Shown here: positions 11,711-24,289 of the stretch, one piece after another | Position numbering within the stretch: position 1 is the stretch's first letter | How the letters are laid out: each line of letters starts with the position of its first letter | Source: Fasciolopsis buskii | Lineage: Eukaryota; Platyhelminthes; Trematoda; Plagiorchiida; Fasciolidae | NCBI GenBank assembly: GCA_008360955.1 | Contig: LUCM01002333.1 | Coordinates: 214,227 to 278,226 of the forward strand | DNA: 64,000 bases | Direction: 5' to 3' | Program-made: the position numbers and the translations under genes | The notes under the pieces: generated by a model | The model's database searches: none | Seen by the model: only the letters and a program-made list of their open reading frames with translations | Told to the model about the DNA's origin: nothing

Positions 11711-13137
11711 CCTAGTAACTCCCACAGACCGTTCGCAATCGATTTCAAACTTGTTTTCAAAAGGTTACTCATGACAATTAGCACGTGTTTTTCTATCTGT
11801 GAACCTTTGAAAATTCAAGGTTGACTTCATTTTCACTTAAGCGTTCAAAGTACGGCCGAAAAATAAGAATATGGATTGATATGGTTCAACTTATCCAGAC
11901 TGGGAGTTAACAAAGCTTCCAAGTCACGTGAACGTGACTGTCCCACCATTGTGAAACACAGTTAATAGTCCCATGTCAGAAATGCCCTGTCCCAATCTTT
12001 GCAATCTGGATGCAGTCTGATATGATTTCCAACGGGTGACCGTTATTCTGAATATTTGTCAAAGTGAAGGCTTTTGTGTAAATGCCACAACGGTTGTTGC
12101 TGTCGGTCATTTATGTCAAAATGTCAAACTCGTTCAATCGACTATTCACCCTAGACTGATTCAAGCAGCTGTACTGAACTCGGAATCATTCGATTTGCCC
12201 CAGTTCAGTTTGATTATTTATTCGGTCTATTAGAAAGTTTAAGTTTGTGTCAACGGTTAATAGGGAAGTTTCTATCGTAACCCAGTTTAATGCAGACTTT
12301 GTTGCTATGGCAAATAATGGGATTATGGAAACGGTGTTAGCCAGTTATTGTTTGGTATTGTTCTCACACGTATCGAGAATTGTAGAGCAAATGTACGTCG
12401 TCGATCTGACATTTTCTTAGTACAATTCGAGCCCACCTATCGGAAACGATATGCTAGTAGTTCACCAAGCAAATTAGGAGGGAAATAATTTCCCGGTATA
12501 TTCAACCTCCGAAATTTCAATCATTCATACAAGAAATGTTTTCACTTGTTGCAAATTCTGCCGCGATATCCGGTTGTGTCAGTTTGTTCCGGGGAAAGAA
12601 ACAAAAAGAAACTGGGTAGGGAATCTCATTTTCATTTCTATAGATCATTCCTTGTAACTTGTACTAACTTTGGCCGTCAATTTTTAGAGCATTTTTGAAA
12701 TTTGTTCACAAATTGCATGTGTATGGCTCTTCCGAGTTTTCATCCGGCTTTTTCATTGATTTCTTAGCCTAATTGTACGCAGGTTGAGGTAAGAAAATCA
12801 AATAGTCACCTACTCTGACACTTTCGAAGCAGACAAGAGTGACCGTTCATCAGAAGTCAACTTACAGGTCTATGGTCCTCTCTGACCGGATACTGAGCAA
12901 TGGACGCAAAATGAAATAGGGTTACGATTGGAAAGTGCAAAGCACATGAACCAACGAGGAATTCATAAATTCTACTAAAGAGCTAAAAGAATAAAAGCGA
13001 CCCGAGTTCATTGAGACAATTTGTTGAGGTTACATATTGCAAACTGAACCCAACATATAAATTTAGAGGCTGAATAATGATCATGAATCGTTCCGTGTCC
13101 GGATGCGCGTCAGCATGAAATTCAAGCACTGCGATCT
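11711..13137. other. No gene recognised
   Basis: Short frames only; no recognisable domain or repeat. Confidence 0.45.
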
Positions 13138-13640
13138 TTGTGGACTGCATCATGTAAATCACTGAGAATTCGATTGCGTATGGCGAACACTCGTCTACCA
13201 TGCCGTGCTCTATTTTGTGTTCCTCCTAAAGAATGGAAGAAGCCATGTGGAGGCCAACAGATGACGTGGCAACGTGGAATGAGAAAATGGACAGCGAAGT
13301 TAGGTAAAGTAGGTGTCTCACGCCTTCGTGGTTGGGGTCCGAAAGACTGGTCGACTTGTTGGCTGGAGACACTGAAGGATATGGCAGTGAACCGTGAACA
13401 GTTGCGATCGTGCTGTCATTTTCTATGGAATCGGAATGATTGAAAGAGTGCATTTGTGCTGTTAGACTATGTTTCTTGTGTTGGCTGCATCAGCATCTTA
13501 TCTTTTCCCAACTGTGTAGGTTCACTCCCTGTTCGCCTTGGATATTCACTCTTTTTCTAGAAACGTGTAACTCTAGGGAAAGGCAGCGGTCAGTGAGGCC
13601 TGCTTTGCTGTTTAACGCTGAACGATGATGATGAATTCAG
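13138..13640 (+). pseudogene. RTE-type LINE, C-terminal fragment and 3' tail
   Basis: An open frame from about 13150 to 13443 matches the C-terminal part of flatworm RTE-like reverse transcriptases, downstream of the catalytic domain: LRMANTRLP, then CGGQQMTWQRGM, then GWGPKD, WLETLKDMA, NREQ and RSCCHFL. The first residues (WLGHVL-type) are already damaged. After the stop, 13560-13640 matches the usual 3' end of these elements (GGCCTGC followed by GATGATGATG). No reverse transcriptase catalytic region is present, so this is a dead 5'-truncated insertion, the usual outcome of target-primed integration. Confidence 0.8.
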
Positions 13641-15580
13641 GTGGCTCGCAATTAAATCAATAATAGCCTTAAATCCCAACCAATAGGGTTATGGTATTTG
13701 CTTGGAAATTTGCCTGATTTTGACATATCAGGTACAGTCGTAGAAAGAAAAAAAAAGAATCACGAAATAGTTAGGAGTCAAAAAGTAACAATTAAAATCT
13801 GACAATAAAGACCTTGCTTTAAGGTGCGTTTTAAAAAGCTATCTCACACAGATACGACTTGGTCCGATCGGTAAAGATTGCAGCCCGCGGTAGTTCCTAG
13901 TTACCAGGTAAACGATAATCGCCTTATGTCAATGATTTCTCGAATCATATTCGGAAAAGATTCAAAAACATTTAGGCAATTCACGATTCTTTGGTTGAAA
14001 AAAAACGTGGGCAGTAGGCTGTTGGTTGCTGATCGGATAACAAGATAATAAATATCGAACTGAAAGACAAATTTAGCACTGGAAGCTGAAAAAGCCACGC
14101 TGTAAGCATAGTCGTCAGTTAACGTCATCTTCAAAAAGCGGTCGCTAGCCGGAGACGAACACACGAATACGTGAACTATGAAAAAAATCAGTTGCCCTCT
14201 GTAGAACATCGTGACTGTAGACAGAAGAAAATGGTGAATTTTCGCCTTTTAAAGACAGTTGTCGAACTCAAATTAAATCTCGCGAAAGATCTGACTGGCC
14301 GAAGATCGAATATCATGGGTTAGAAATGATACATGCTGTTTGTCTCTCAGTACTGTTGATCGTTTTACTGTACTCAAGAATGTAGACAAAGAAACGCTTC
14401 CATTTCATGTTCGACGAAGACGAAACGTTCTGAATGCGAAGTATGACAGCATCCAAGAAGTAAACGAGCTCTATTAGGTGAAATGAGAATAGTCATCAAG
14501 CGTAGAATTACCGCGGTTCAATAACCTCCAAAGTAAAATAACGACGGACCAAACGGGATGGAACTTTGCAATCGTGGTCAGTGATCGAGTTGTATGCGCA
14601 AACTTTCAGATTTAACGATCTTCCGAACAAATTCCCCGAAGAAATGTTTGTTCATGCAATGGCCAAAAAATATCGAAAATCGATAATGTGTGAGTGTGAT
14701 TGAAAATCAAATGAAGTCAGAATATAATACATTGACGTTTCTCTTCGGAAATGAACTTTCGAGCGAATCCCACTTAACTTTTTTTTCGGGGGTCTGGTCA
14801 AAGTTCTCACCAGTTGTCTTTGCTTGCAAACATCCAATTGCGGATAGAAAAAATAGGCCTGGTTTTTTTTAAAGTTCGACGAAAACGCAAGCAGCCTACA
14901 CGACTCTACATTCTTTGCCCTTTATGAGCTCTTATTATTTTGCTGGGCTAATTGTTTAGTTACGGCAGAAATTATGTCATGGTGATCGGGAAGATTCGTT
15001 GTTTCTGATCAAAAGCACAGCATGGTGGAAAGATCAAACTTTTTTTTAAATGTACTTGAAGCACTCTGAGTTTAGGGTGGTCCACTAAGTGTGCTATGTG
15101 GTTAGCCATGCGAAAATTCGTTTGGATATCTTTTTTTCAGAATTGTGTTCCCACTTTTCCGGTTTCCAGCGCCATACCGGCTGACGGTTGTCTGACTTTG
15201 TGACAGATGGCTAGGCAACACAATTTTCCGTGGTTTATAAATCAAACATCGATCATGGCAATAGGTCAAGTGGGAAACCTGGTCAATATGTTTTCATGGT
15301 CTCACCGAGTGAGGAATTCATTTTGAGTAGTAAGAGATTTCACGTTCAACTCCCAGATGAGTCGTACAGATGAGTGGCAAACTTGTTCCATCCAATAGTA
15401 AAATCCGTCTCACCGGGGCCGCACATTGTCAACCAAAGTTAGTAGTTGCCGAGACCGGCCATGGATGGCTGCAAACGTTTAACGGGTTGCTAAGACCCAA
15501 TAAAAATAACGTCGAAGCTAACACGTGTTCAGCCTAAGATCACTCATCCACCGTTCGTCTTTTATCGTTTACATCCTGTA
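13641..15580. other. Mostly no gene recognised
   Basis: One frame of interest (13901-14209, listed separately). The remainder holds short frames only. 15109-15154 is the true source of the 46 bases misplaced at 11259. Confidence 0.45.
13901..14209 (-). CDS. Possible small secreted protein or first exon
   Basis: A 102-codon minus-strand frame starting at an ATG. Residues 1-20 look like a signal peptide: a short start with one Arg, then a hydrophobic run LIFFIVHVFV and CSSPAS as a possible cleavage region. The rest is unrecognised and Phe-rich. No splice or promoter evidence supports it, so it may be chance. Confidence 0.2.
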   Translation of the reverse strand: MFYRGQLIFFIVHVFVCSSPASDRFLKMTLTDDYAYSVAFSASSAKFVFQFDIYYLVIRSATNSLLPTFFFNQRIVNCLNVFESFPNMIREIIDIRRLSFTW

Positions 15581-15735
15581 TTAATGAAATAACAATGCAT
15601 ATCGTTTTTCAGGAAGGGTGCGGCAGCCAACAGAGGGCTACCAAGTGGGGAAGTTGACCGGCGGTTGCGGGGATTCGAGCCGGTGATTTTCACGTGCAAA
15701 TCCCACGAGCTTATCCGTTCGGCCACTGCCGGCCA
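15581..15735 (-). mobile_element. SINE family 3 (Ser/Leu tRNA-like head), copy a
   Basis: On the minus strand: A-box-like TGGCCGAACGGATAAG, B-box-like GGCTCGAATCC, a conserved body (GGTCAACTTCCCCACTTGG and a segment ending in CTTCCTGAAAA), and a tail ATTGTTATTTCATTAA. Five copies in the window share this layout. It carries no hammerhead core boxes. Confidence 0.85.
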
Positions 15736-16020
15736 AGTTGCAACCAACCGAATATGTATTGTACATATATTAAGAATCAAATTGGGTAAACTCTTCACGT
15801 CGAGAATAGAAACCCATTGGAGTAGGACGAAAACGACACAATGATCACAACACAAGAGATTTTCTGTACTCCAATCGCGTTTGAGGGACGAAAAAAGTGT
15901 TCCCGATAAATGATAAAGCATAGACGTTTACAAATGTGAACATCGATACTGAGTTTCATTTGAGCACTAGTATGTTTTTTCTTGATTGTCGACAGCATGT
16001 GTGTAGATGAGAGTGATCAA

Positions 16021-16110
16021 ATTTCCCCCGGAAACACATTACCGATTTCGCGGTCATTGCCGTTCTTCAGGTAAAATGATCCGGTACTCTACCGTCCAGT
16101 CACTTCTCTG
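16021..16110 (-). mobile_element. Divergent family 2 hammerhead fragment
   Basis: Aligns on the minus strand with the hammerhead of 24541-24602. It has CTGAAGA (16070-16064), which still fits CUGANGA; a stem II CGG/CCG inside 16063-16050; GAAA (16049-16046); ATCGGTA, giving a three-pair loopless stem III and a GUA cleavage triplet; then GTTTCCGGGGG. The pair next to the core is A with C, and stem I is poorly matched, so activity is unlikely. No TA microsatellite flanks it. It probably represents an older subfamily. Confidence 0.6.
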
Positions 16111-16267
16111 ACTGCGCCCTCTTCTGTCAGGTAGGTACTTGAAAGGTGTTTGAATAATTGAGAGGATGTATGGACGACCAGTGCATGCAAGAATCATGCG
16201 GTATTTCACTCGGAGCTTTTCATTGATTAAATCCAGACAAACTTCCGATTGAAAACACAACTGGGAT

Positions 16268-16418
16268 TTTTCCCATTACCAGTATGATTTGTGTATGATT
16301 GGAGGGACAAATATGTTCCGGACACATATGGTGGTAAGTGGTCGACGAATCCAAGGGTAAACATCAAATGAACTCATTATTCATGCACGGTCCCAGTGAT
16401 TTAAATGAGATTCAAATG
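16268..16418 (+). repeat. Dispersed repeat R1, copy 2
   Basis: Second copy of the repeat at 11558-11710. It lies about 160 bases from the divergent hammerhead fragment, so the two may belong to one larger element. That link is inference. Confidence 0.55.
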
Positions 16419-17424
16419 TATACTGACTACTATCATCGATTTCTATCAAATTTCCTGAAGTAGATTGTCAGCTACCTACCTCGTTTCTTTCCGAGATAGA
16501 AGACAGTCTCAGTGGGAACAAATAAAACCGCCGAACATATTGGTTTCACCCCGAGTTTCACCGTGATGTCAGGATTCTTGAATTAATGAGCTTGCGGAGT
16601 AACGCATAATTCTTCAAACTTTTCAAATTTTGTTTAAGTTGTGCTTAGATAAGCCAGTAATCACGTGTCGCTTTTTCTGCCAACAAAGATCGATTTCCCT
16701 GTCATGTGAGGCGCTTGCTTTACTTTTCGTATTGTTTTGCATAAATCTTCTCAATCGTTATCGTTTAGCAATTTTCTCGACAGATATCCTAGGTGAGGTG
16801 ACGTTTCGTGATGCATTTCATACAATGGCTTGAGCTCTTTGAGTTTATTCAACAGAACAAAAATCGTGTTAGTAACCAAGGCTGGGAAACAAAAGCGTCT
16901 ACTTTTTATCATGTCACCACTGGGGTGTAAATTCCCGGAATTTTGATTCACAGATCCTGCGGCTAGTACCAAAGCTGCACCTCAGTGAATAAGCCACTCT
17001 GATCCTTGGGGTCTTGTGACCTAAATCGTGGCATGTCTGCACAAAATTCGCGTGTTCTAATCTTCCCACTGAAAAGGGCTGCCCTAGATTCCTATGAATG
17101 TCACTCACTCCTGTAGTAAACACTGTGTGCAATTTTAGATTACCGATATGAAAATGATGCAGGAAAAGGTTGAAGAGATGAATTAGGGTTTTGAATCGTC
17201 CATAAAAATTAAAAGAAAACTGCTTTCCACGGGCGTAGTTGGCTGGTCCACGTGACCTTTGGTTTGCCAAGTATGTCGGGAACCACGAGTACTGTATTGT
17301 CTCACGGAATAAACCTCGAGTTCTAGGCCTTGGTAACACAGCAAGTTCTACCCCAGGTATTGGTTGCAGAGCATTACATCAAAGCCGTTTAAGGGCATCT
17401 AGATTCATCCTTCACATAGTAATT
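16419..17424. other. No gene recognised
   Basis: A 141-codon minus-strand frame at 16914-17339 is open but shows no domain and lies antisense to the start of a LINE relic. Probably not coding. Confidence 0.45.
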
Positions 17425-18577
17425 ACGAAATGTGCATGCGTGCGAATCAAGCTGAGTTTCTTCCCGGTCGCGGTTGTATTGATCAATTTTGTTCTCTGTT
17501 CCATCTAGAAGAGATGTTTAGTTTAATCAATCGTATAGTCCACTGGGGTAACAACTCTTGGCAAAATGTCCTGGTGGAGTGTATTTCACCTACCCAATCT
17601 CTACTTGCGAACAACCAAGAACGAGTACATCCTTTCGTCCGAGTTCATCAAGAAAAGCTATTGGTCAACAGGATTTCTTCTTTTCACATTTGCGGTTCAT
17701 TTTTTTGATGGATATTTATGAAAATAGCTCGTTGCTTGTGTGCTATTGGTGGGATTGATATTTGCTCGGACAGGAAGCTGTCTGACATAGAATATGCGAA
17801 CGATTTCACGCTTCTGAATGAAGATCCAAGTACATTTCAGATTGTCCTCGAGCATCTGAAAGAAAATATGCGCGTGCTAAGGGTGCATGTTCCACTCTCG
17901 AATTGCAAAACGCTGTTACCAGACTGGACTGGTTAAAAGTAGAACCTTAATTCCGCAGGAAAGCACACTTAGTTACGTAGACACTTGGATCTCATCTGGT
18001 CACATGTCGGATGAAGTGTGTTCGCGATTACAGAAGGCGCGCTTAGCATTCATCATTTTGAGGCATCTGTGGCGTCGACGTGAAATCCGATTATCGAGCA
18101 AGTTTCTAGTATACCCACTAGTTGTTAGGACGATATTACTCTGCAGTTCCAAAGCATGGCAGTCAACGGCAGTGGAAACGCGAAGGTTTTTCATGTTTGA
18201 ACACTATTGTCTTCTAAATATTAGTAGAATTTGGTAGGAGAAATCATCGAGCAACTCAGGGGCTAGATGTAAGATACCGGGCCCAGCGTTTCCGTCTTTA
18301 GAGCAGACATTGAATTAAAATAGGTTAAGATGGTCGGTCTCTAGTTTTATGCATGTCTGCACGAAGAGTGCTTCACACTACACCGTTCTGGGATACAGAT
18401 AATGGTTGGAAGGTGGTTCGAAGTGGCCAGCTGATGAAATGGGGAAAATGTACAGAAAGTTCAACTTGTGGACTGGCTGGTGCAGGTGTAATTCGACTAC
18501 CCCGCTGGATTCAAAAGACTGCCGAAACGATGAACAGAGACAACAGAATTGATACGGCTCACACTTGCAATACGTGA
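17425..18577 (+). pseudogene. RTE-type LINE reverse transcriptase relic
   Basis: Order of recognisable blocks, in shifting + frames: NQAEFLPGRGCIDQF (17440-17490; family form is a NQAGFRPGRG block); a damaged QGCPLSPF-like block and FLMDI near 17650-17720; the catalytic region EYANDFTLLNEDPS at about 17787-17830, where the YADD motif is YAND; then CKTLLPDW, LWRRREIRLS and SKAWQSTAVETRR (about 18060-18190). The C-terminal block (ARRVL, GWKKV-like and GQLMKW) is at 18355-18480. Several frameshifts and stops break it, and one catalytic Asp is Asn, so it is inactive. Confidence 0.85.
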
Positions 18578-19685
18578 TTTTCGTGAATCTGAATTCTCTT
18601 TCTTTTGGACGGTTATTCGGCTAATTATCTCCCGGTCAAACATTTGTCATTGGTCCTTTGTTGGTCGTTTGACGTTGCGATCAAAAACTAGAGTCTGATG
18701 ATGTAAATTAAATTAAATTGCATCATCAGATCTATCTGCATATTAACCACTTTTCTGACAAATTTTCCCAGTCTGTTCTGAAAGGCATTTGACGGGAATT
18801 TCCATCCTATTTTTCGTGCTCCACTCACGAATTACTTGATTTACTTTATCATAGTTTCAACATACTCGAGCTAATCCAAAGATATATATACACGTATTCA
18901 CTGATTCTCCTCACAACACATTTATGAACACTTGGTGAAACCGAATTTGGAATCTATCACAATCGCCAGTTACGAGGGATGTGGGACCGACGCAGGATCC
19001 TGTGTTTGTCATGTGTTTACTTACTTAGTAAGAAGTTTAAATAATAAACGATTACAAAACTGGATTTAGCGCCATCTACCAATTCATACAGTTGTACGAA
19101 GTTTGTTCATCTTGAAAATCTAATTCAATTAGGGGGAAGCTAAATATTCACCAAAACTGATGAACAAAGCATTCATTCGACTGATTACACTTGACCGATA
19201 GTCCTAACTCGGGTGATGTTTACTGTCAGGATTGGCACAAATTGGCGATCTAGAAGATCCGTATGTGTGTGTACGTGTGTCTTCAGTTAAAAACGTCTAA
19301 ATATCGTCCAGTGTGGTCTCGCAGCTCCGGTGAAAGAGCATACGCCGGGACAAAAGTGTGGATGATGTCCTTAAGTCGATTTGTACCTTTTTGCGATTGG
19401 AGGTTTTTACGTTTACATTCGTCCTACATTTGTCAAATGTGTCAAAAAGAGAACTTTGTCCCCTTCTGGGTGTCGTTTTGCTAAATTCTTGCAAATAATA
19501 GTCGAATAAACGGAAAAAAATTGAATCACAAGAGGAAATCGATGTCCATGAGTTTCGAGAAGCTGGCTGGCTATTCAACTAAGCAAAAGAACAAAAACCA
19601 GTGGCAAGCGAAGAGCAGCTTTCTTGTTTCCTGGTCGCAAAAAGCAAAATTAGTCCGACAGCTAACTTTGCTCTACATCGAACCG
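18578..19685. other. No gene recognised
   Basis: Holds an inverted repeat at 18694-18730 (listed) and short frames only. Confidence 0.45.
18694..18730. repeat. Perfect 10-bp inverted repeat with AT-rich loop
   Basis: TCTGATGATG (18694-18703) and CATCATCAGA (18721-18730) are exact reverse complements around a 17-base loop of TAAAT/TAAAT-type units. It lies about 115 bases after the LINE fragment. Function unknown. Confidence 0.7.
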
Positions 19686-19838
19686 TTAGTGGCCAAGTGG
19701 ATGAGGTCGAGGCGTTTGGATGTGAAGGTTGCGGACTGGAATCCTCCCACTGCCGGTCAACTTCCCCACTTGGCAGCCCTCTGCTGGCCGCGACCCGCTT
19801 CTTGAAAATTAATGTACATTGTTGTTTTATTAACAAAG
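19686..19838 (+). mobile_element. SINE family 3, copy b
   Basis: Plus-strand copy with A-box-like GTGGCCAAGTGGATGAGG and B-box-like GGACTGGAATCC. The shared body is GGTCAACTTCCCCACTTGG and CCTCTGCTGGC, and the tail is ACATTGTTGTTTTATTAAC. Confidence 0.85.
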
Positions 19839-20745
19839 AAATTAATAGACAAAAGATAAAATCTTTTGTAGCCCAAAAGACGTGATAATTAAAAATTTTC
19901 ACCGAGTTGCAAACTAAGTGCGTTCTGTCTTCATCCATCATAGGCACAAATATTGCCCAGATAATAGTCACCAATTCGCAAACGAATTGCCAAGCGACAG
20001 TTGCCCGTTTTTCTTTCCAGTTCTCGGGCTAAATGACGAAGCAAAATAGAAAAACAGACAAGTTCGCGGAAACCGGAATTGAACGAAAATTTACATTCAC
20101 GACAAACTATAATTTGCAGTCGAAATTGAGTCAAAAGATATTTTTTTATACCATTATAATAATGGGTGGAATCAAATTTTGTTACGCTTTGCACTTTCTG
20201 TAGGAATATATATATATATACATTACAAACACCATCTCAATAACGGTCGATGAAGGTTGTGTTTCATAATATTTGTGCATGACAAATCAAACATCGAATG
20301 TCAATCTTTTTTTCAAATCAGAATATATGGAAAAGGAATGAATCAATTTGGTTGTTCCTCATTTTGCTTGAGTGTCCCGTGTACACATTCGGATACATTT
20401 CCAACCGATCGTCAGATCGAGAGGGAGAGAGTTTTATTCATACAGCTTAGAAGCGATTAAATTTCTGTATGGTTTGGGCAAATTTTCCCAAAATTTTTTC
20501 GCTGATTAACTGATTAATTGATGAACTCGGATAAATTTATTATGCCGGACAATTGCTGCAAATGAAGGCTAACTGTCTAGGATGCCGGTTGATGGTAGCT
20601 AAAAAAAAGCTTTTCATTTAAAAGGTATTATTCATCCAATTGTACTATTTGGTTCACAAAAAGGGCACTTGCCATTTCGGGAGGAATGTCCCCAACTTAT
20701 TGTCTCGCTGGGATTATAGGTCCTATTGCTTTGTGCTTGTACGGA

Positions 20746-20772
20746 TGCGTGTGTGTGTGTGTGTGTGCGTGT
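20746..20772. repeat. (GT)n microsatellite
   Basis: About 13 GT units with one GC interruption. The Cys-Val run in the overlapping frame is a translation of this repeat. Confidence 0.9.
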
Positions 20773-22312
20773 GTGGATATGAAACTGCAGATGTTGTCCC
20801 CATTGATCCAAGACATCTGGTGAACACAGAAAATAAGGTGTACTCAACAACCGAACAAAATCTGTCGAACCCTGTCGGCACAGTTCTTGGGAGTCACGCT
20901 TTGTCAACTTTAGTCTCGCGCGCAGTCCTTTCGGCTTGTTGTGTCGTTTCATTAGGTGTAGGGTAAATCATATTGTTTTTGGTATTACAATCACACGTTT
21001 TGTTAGCGAGGACTAAAATCACGTTAGCAAACTTTCGTGTGCATGGCAACCAAAAAAAACGGTTGATAATCTCCAAATAAAAAAACTCCGTTAAGTCCAA
21101 CACATTTAATGGCCTGCTTCACAAGAGAACCACATACGGATTCCAGAGAAGTCATTCTAACGAGTAGGACGTTGTAAATGCCGTTGAGCTTCGAAGTAGG
21201 CAAATCTTTTGAAACTAACCAAACTGGCATGCACCAGAAAATGAAGAATGTCACATTTCGTGATTACTTCTTTCGCATGAGCCACCTATCAAACAGATCG
21301 TCTGGGTGACCGATCATAGTTCTCCATGATTAGTTTTCATGTCTCGATTGTTTTATCTGAATATCTTGCGGCAATTTATTCACTTTGATTTTGAAGGCAT
21401 GGAGTAGTCACTCATCCGTTAGACATGAGTAGGTGTCAGCAATAGGTTATGATCATGCAAACGTCCTTGAAATAAGAGTTGACCTTGAACAATTCGCTGA
21501 TGTCCTCTTCAGATGATCCAGAGGGGAGTTGTAATTGATGTGCATTACTTCATCCCATATTTGAGCTCCAGTTTAATAACGCCGAATAATTAGAGGCTTT
21601 CCAAAGGGGCTAAAACAAGTTTAGAATGAGATTCGATTAATTTCAGTGGTATCTTCAATTTCGATTATCTGAATAACGATTTCACCGACCACTCCGGTGT
21701 TTACTGCGAGCCAAAATGCTCAGATACTACGTGAAATGCTGCTAACCACACGCACACACACACCCCACCCACCTGGAGTTACTCTGCCATTTCAGAAAAT
21801 CTATGTTATGCGCAGGACTGAAATTGCAGATGCCGATTAGTCAGCTTATTTTTGTTCTATGGAATTCATTAACTCGAACGATGACAAATACAAAACGAGT
21901 AATCTTTGAAAATATGTTTGAATGGACTATACTGCTAACGACCAAACTCCGGATGAACCATTGAAATGGCGACCCGGTTAAGAATCCCAATGGCCTATTT
22001 TAATAATGATTGTAGAGAATAATCCTAATGATATGACGAATGGTTTTAGCATCACAGAACTGCACGTATTCACTGCTTAGAAAATCAATTACTCCTGGTG
22101 TGCGTATCCGGATAATGGAGCTCGGCCATTTGAGTTGTATCCATGTTTGAACTGAGTTCATCGTTTCCATACGTCGGTATTGCGGTCACGTTCTCGTACA
22201 CTTTTAGAAAAATCAGTGACCAATTTTTGTGCGACCAACATCCAGATCGAAGATAAAAGCAAGTGACAATTTGAAGAATGTAATCGTAACAAATCGGACG
22301 AAATCAACTAAG

Positions 22313-22445
22313 ATGGTACTTTCAAAACAAGAGCTTTTCTACTTGGACCGTGCAGAAGCACGAAACCATGGCTACAAATTTCATAAACCATCGGATGACG
22401 ACTATCAGATCTTGCCTAAAAAAGGCAAAATTTCGAATTTCAGAC
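22313..22445 (+). CDS. Possible short first exon, unknown
   Basis: ATG at 22313 in a good translation context (AAGATGG). It is followed by a hydrophilic 44-codon frame and then a donor-like GAC/GTAAGG at 22445. No domain recognised and no partner exon identified. Speculative. Confidence 0.18.
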
Positions 22446-24190
22446 GTAAGGTGCATTATCAGTTCCTTGTAATTTCTCAATTTCGGTGTCCGATCGCTTC
22501 CCCGTAAACGCAACCTTCGCGATTCATCGGTGACTGGAATTTTAGGATCACTCAGGTTTAAATGTTATTTATTGTTAATAGGTTAAAAGTATTGTATCCA
22601 TATTCGGCAAACACGTAGTGTCCAAGCTTGAAAAGTTCATTCATGTGACCAAACCGTCACAAACAAGCATTTTACTTAACAGGACTTGTTGCCGGACTAT
22701 GATTTGCCCGGTAACAGGAGAAGTTTGACAGCAACCAGCCATCCCGGTTTACAAGGTGTCACATGAATTGGAATTACTGAGTTCAATCTTTCTTTTTCCC
22801 GATTACCTGACTGAAAAACTTCGATTTTGGCCTAATTGTTTGGTCATATCTCTACCATTCAATTTTACTCAGCTCAGTGCATGTACAAGCAAGGAATTCG
22901 CGTGGTTGTTTTATCAATTTTACTATCTCCGTCTGTGCTACTCACTATGGTTTTAGGTTTACTTACCCTCTAATAAACTAATGCTAATGCTACACTTTAC
23001 GATTGTAATGTACCCAACGATCTCGCTCAATTCAGCTAACTACGAGGGGTTAGTTTCACTGCATTTCAAAATGTTCTGGAACTTTTATTGATCGGCAAAC
23101 ATTTCATTCAGTACGCTCGGACAGCTCTGATCCCCAATTTTTTACGAACTGTCGAGAATCTGAGCCTCCCCAATCGCAGCAGTCCCGGTTTTTCTAAGCA
23201 ACTACAATGTCCATGGTCCAAAAGCCAAATTCATTCTCAATTCACATTAGAAATTCGACTTCGGTGACTCGATTTTTCGTGTAATTCATCACTAACCATT
23301 GGAGCTATATTTCCGTACCAGTGCTCATTTAATTTTGCTTATATTTAATTGGAAATACGTCCGGAATGATCCGTGACCAGTCAAACATTTCCCGATGGAA
23401 AGATGACAAATCTCGACCAGAATCCAAATAAGGTGCCTACGACAAAGAACACATTAGTCTAGGCTTTCGTTCCAAACATTTTAGTCACAAATAGTGACGA
23501 ATTTCGTTATCTGGGCATGTTGAATGAATCAACGTATCTTCACATGGGGCCATACGAGTCGTGCAAAAACCCTCCTGTTTTGGCTTTTGTCTTACATGAA
23601 CGTTCATCGCAGTGCATGATCCAACAACCGAACAAGATAGAGAATAAAATAGGTTCATTATATCATAACACAATGTATTTCAAATTGTGCAGCAAAAAAG
23701 ATATGCCAGATGATACGTTATTTGAAGACTTTAAATTATAGAAGGTACAGCTTGATGGGGAGTGTCCGCAAAGACTTTACGTCCCAATTACCTCCGGTGA
23801 CCCTAATAAAGACATGTTTACAATCTATTATAAATTTAAAATTACACTGGTGTGCGAGACCAGAAATCGGATTTCGAAATCGGTAAGTTAAACTTCAGAA
23901 GCCCGCAATCCAAGTGATTTGACATACTGGTTTGACATACGGTAATATCATCGCTAATTGGCCGAGATTCGCGTGTTTGTTTGGATCAATCCTGGATAGG
24001 TTTCACTTCAGACAAGACTAATCAGACATGACCGCCCCCATTTGTCCGGTTCAGCATGCTCTGTGGGGGATTCAACGAGTTGTGGCTGAATGAAAGAAAT
24101 ACAAATGCAAATATTTACCTCTCTATTCTGCTGCCCACTTGGGAGAAAATTGCTCAGATGACATTTGTTACGTGAGTTTCCGCAATACCT

Positions 24191-24211
24191 ATATATATAT
24201 ATATATATATA
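24191..24211. repeat. (TA)n microsatellite
   Basis: About ten TA units. It precedes a segment (24212-24290) that matches, reversed, the last 30 bases of the window beyond the family 2 copy there (TTTGAC and GGTTTGGATC), so it may mark the outer part of the same element. Confidence 0.85.
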
Positions 24212-24289
24212 TTTAGAGTTGAGAAGGCGTACACTGAGTTGATACGTTTATCGTGATGTTTAGATCCAAACTAGGAGTCGTTGTCAAAC

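Larger units (their letters stand above)
19839..24190. other. Long stretch without a recognised gene
   Basis: Short frames only; a GT microsatellite near 20746-20772 and a possible small exon at 22313-22445 are listed separately. No domain recognised. Confidence 0.45.

Noticed and set aside
15581..15735. Hammerhead inside SINE family 3
   Set aside because: No CUGANGA or matching GAAA box on either strand in any of the five copies.
16914..17339. 141-codon minus-strand frame
   Set aside because: No domain, and antisense to DNA leading into a LINE relic; length can occur by chance.
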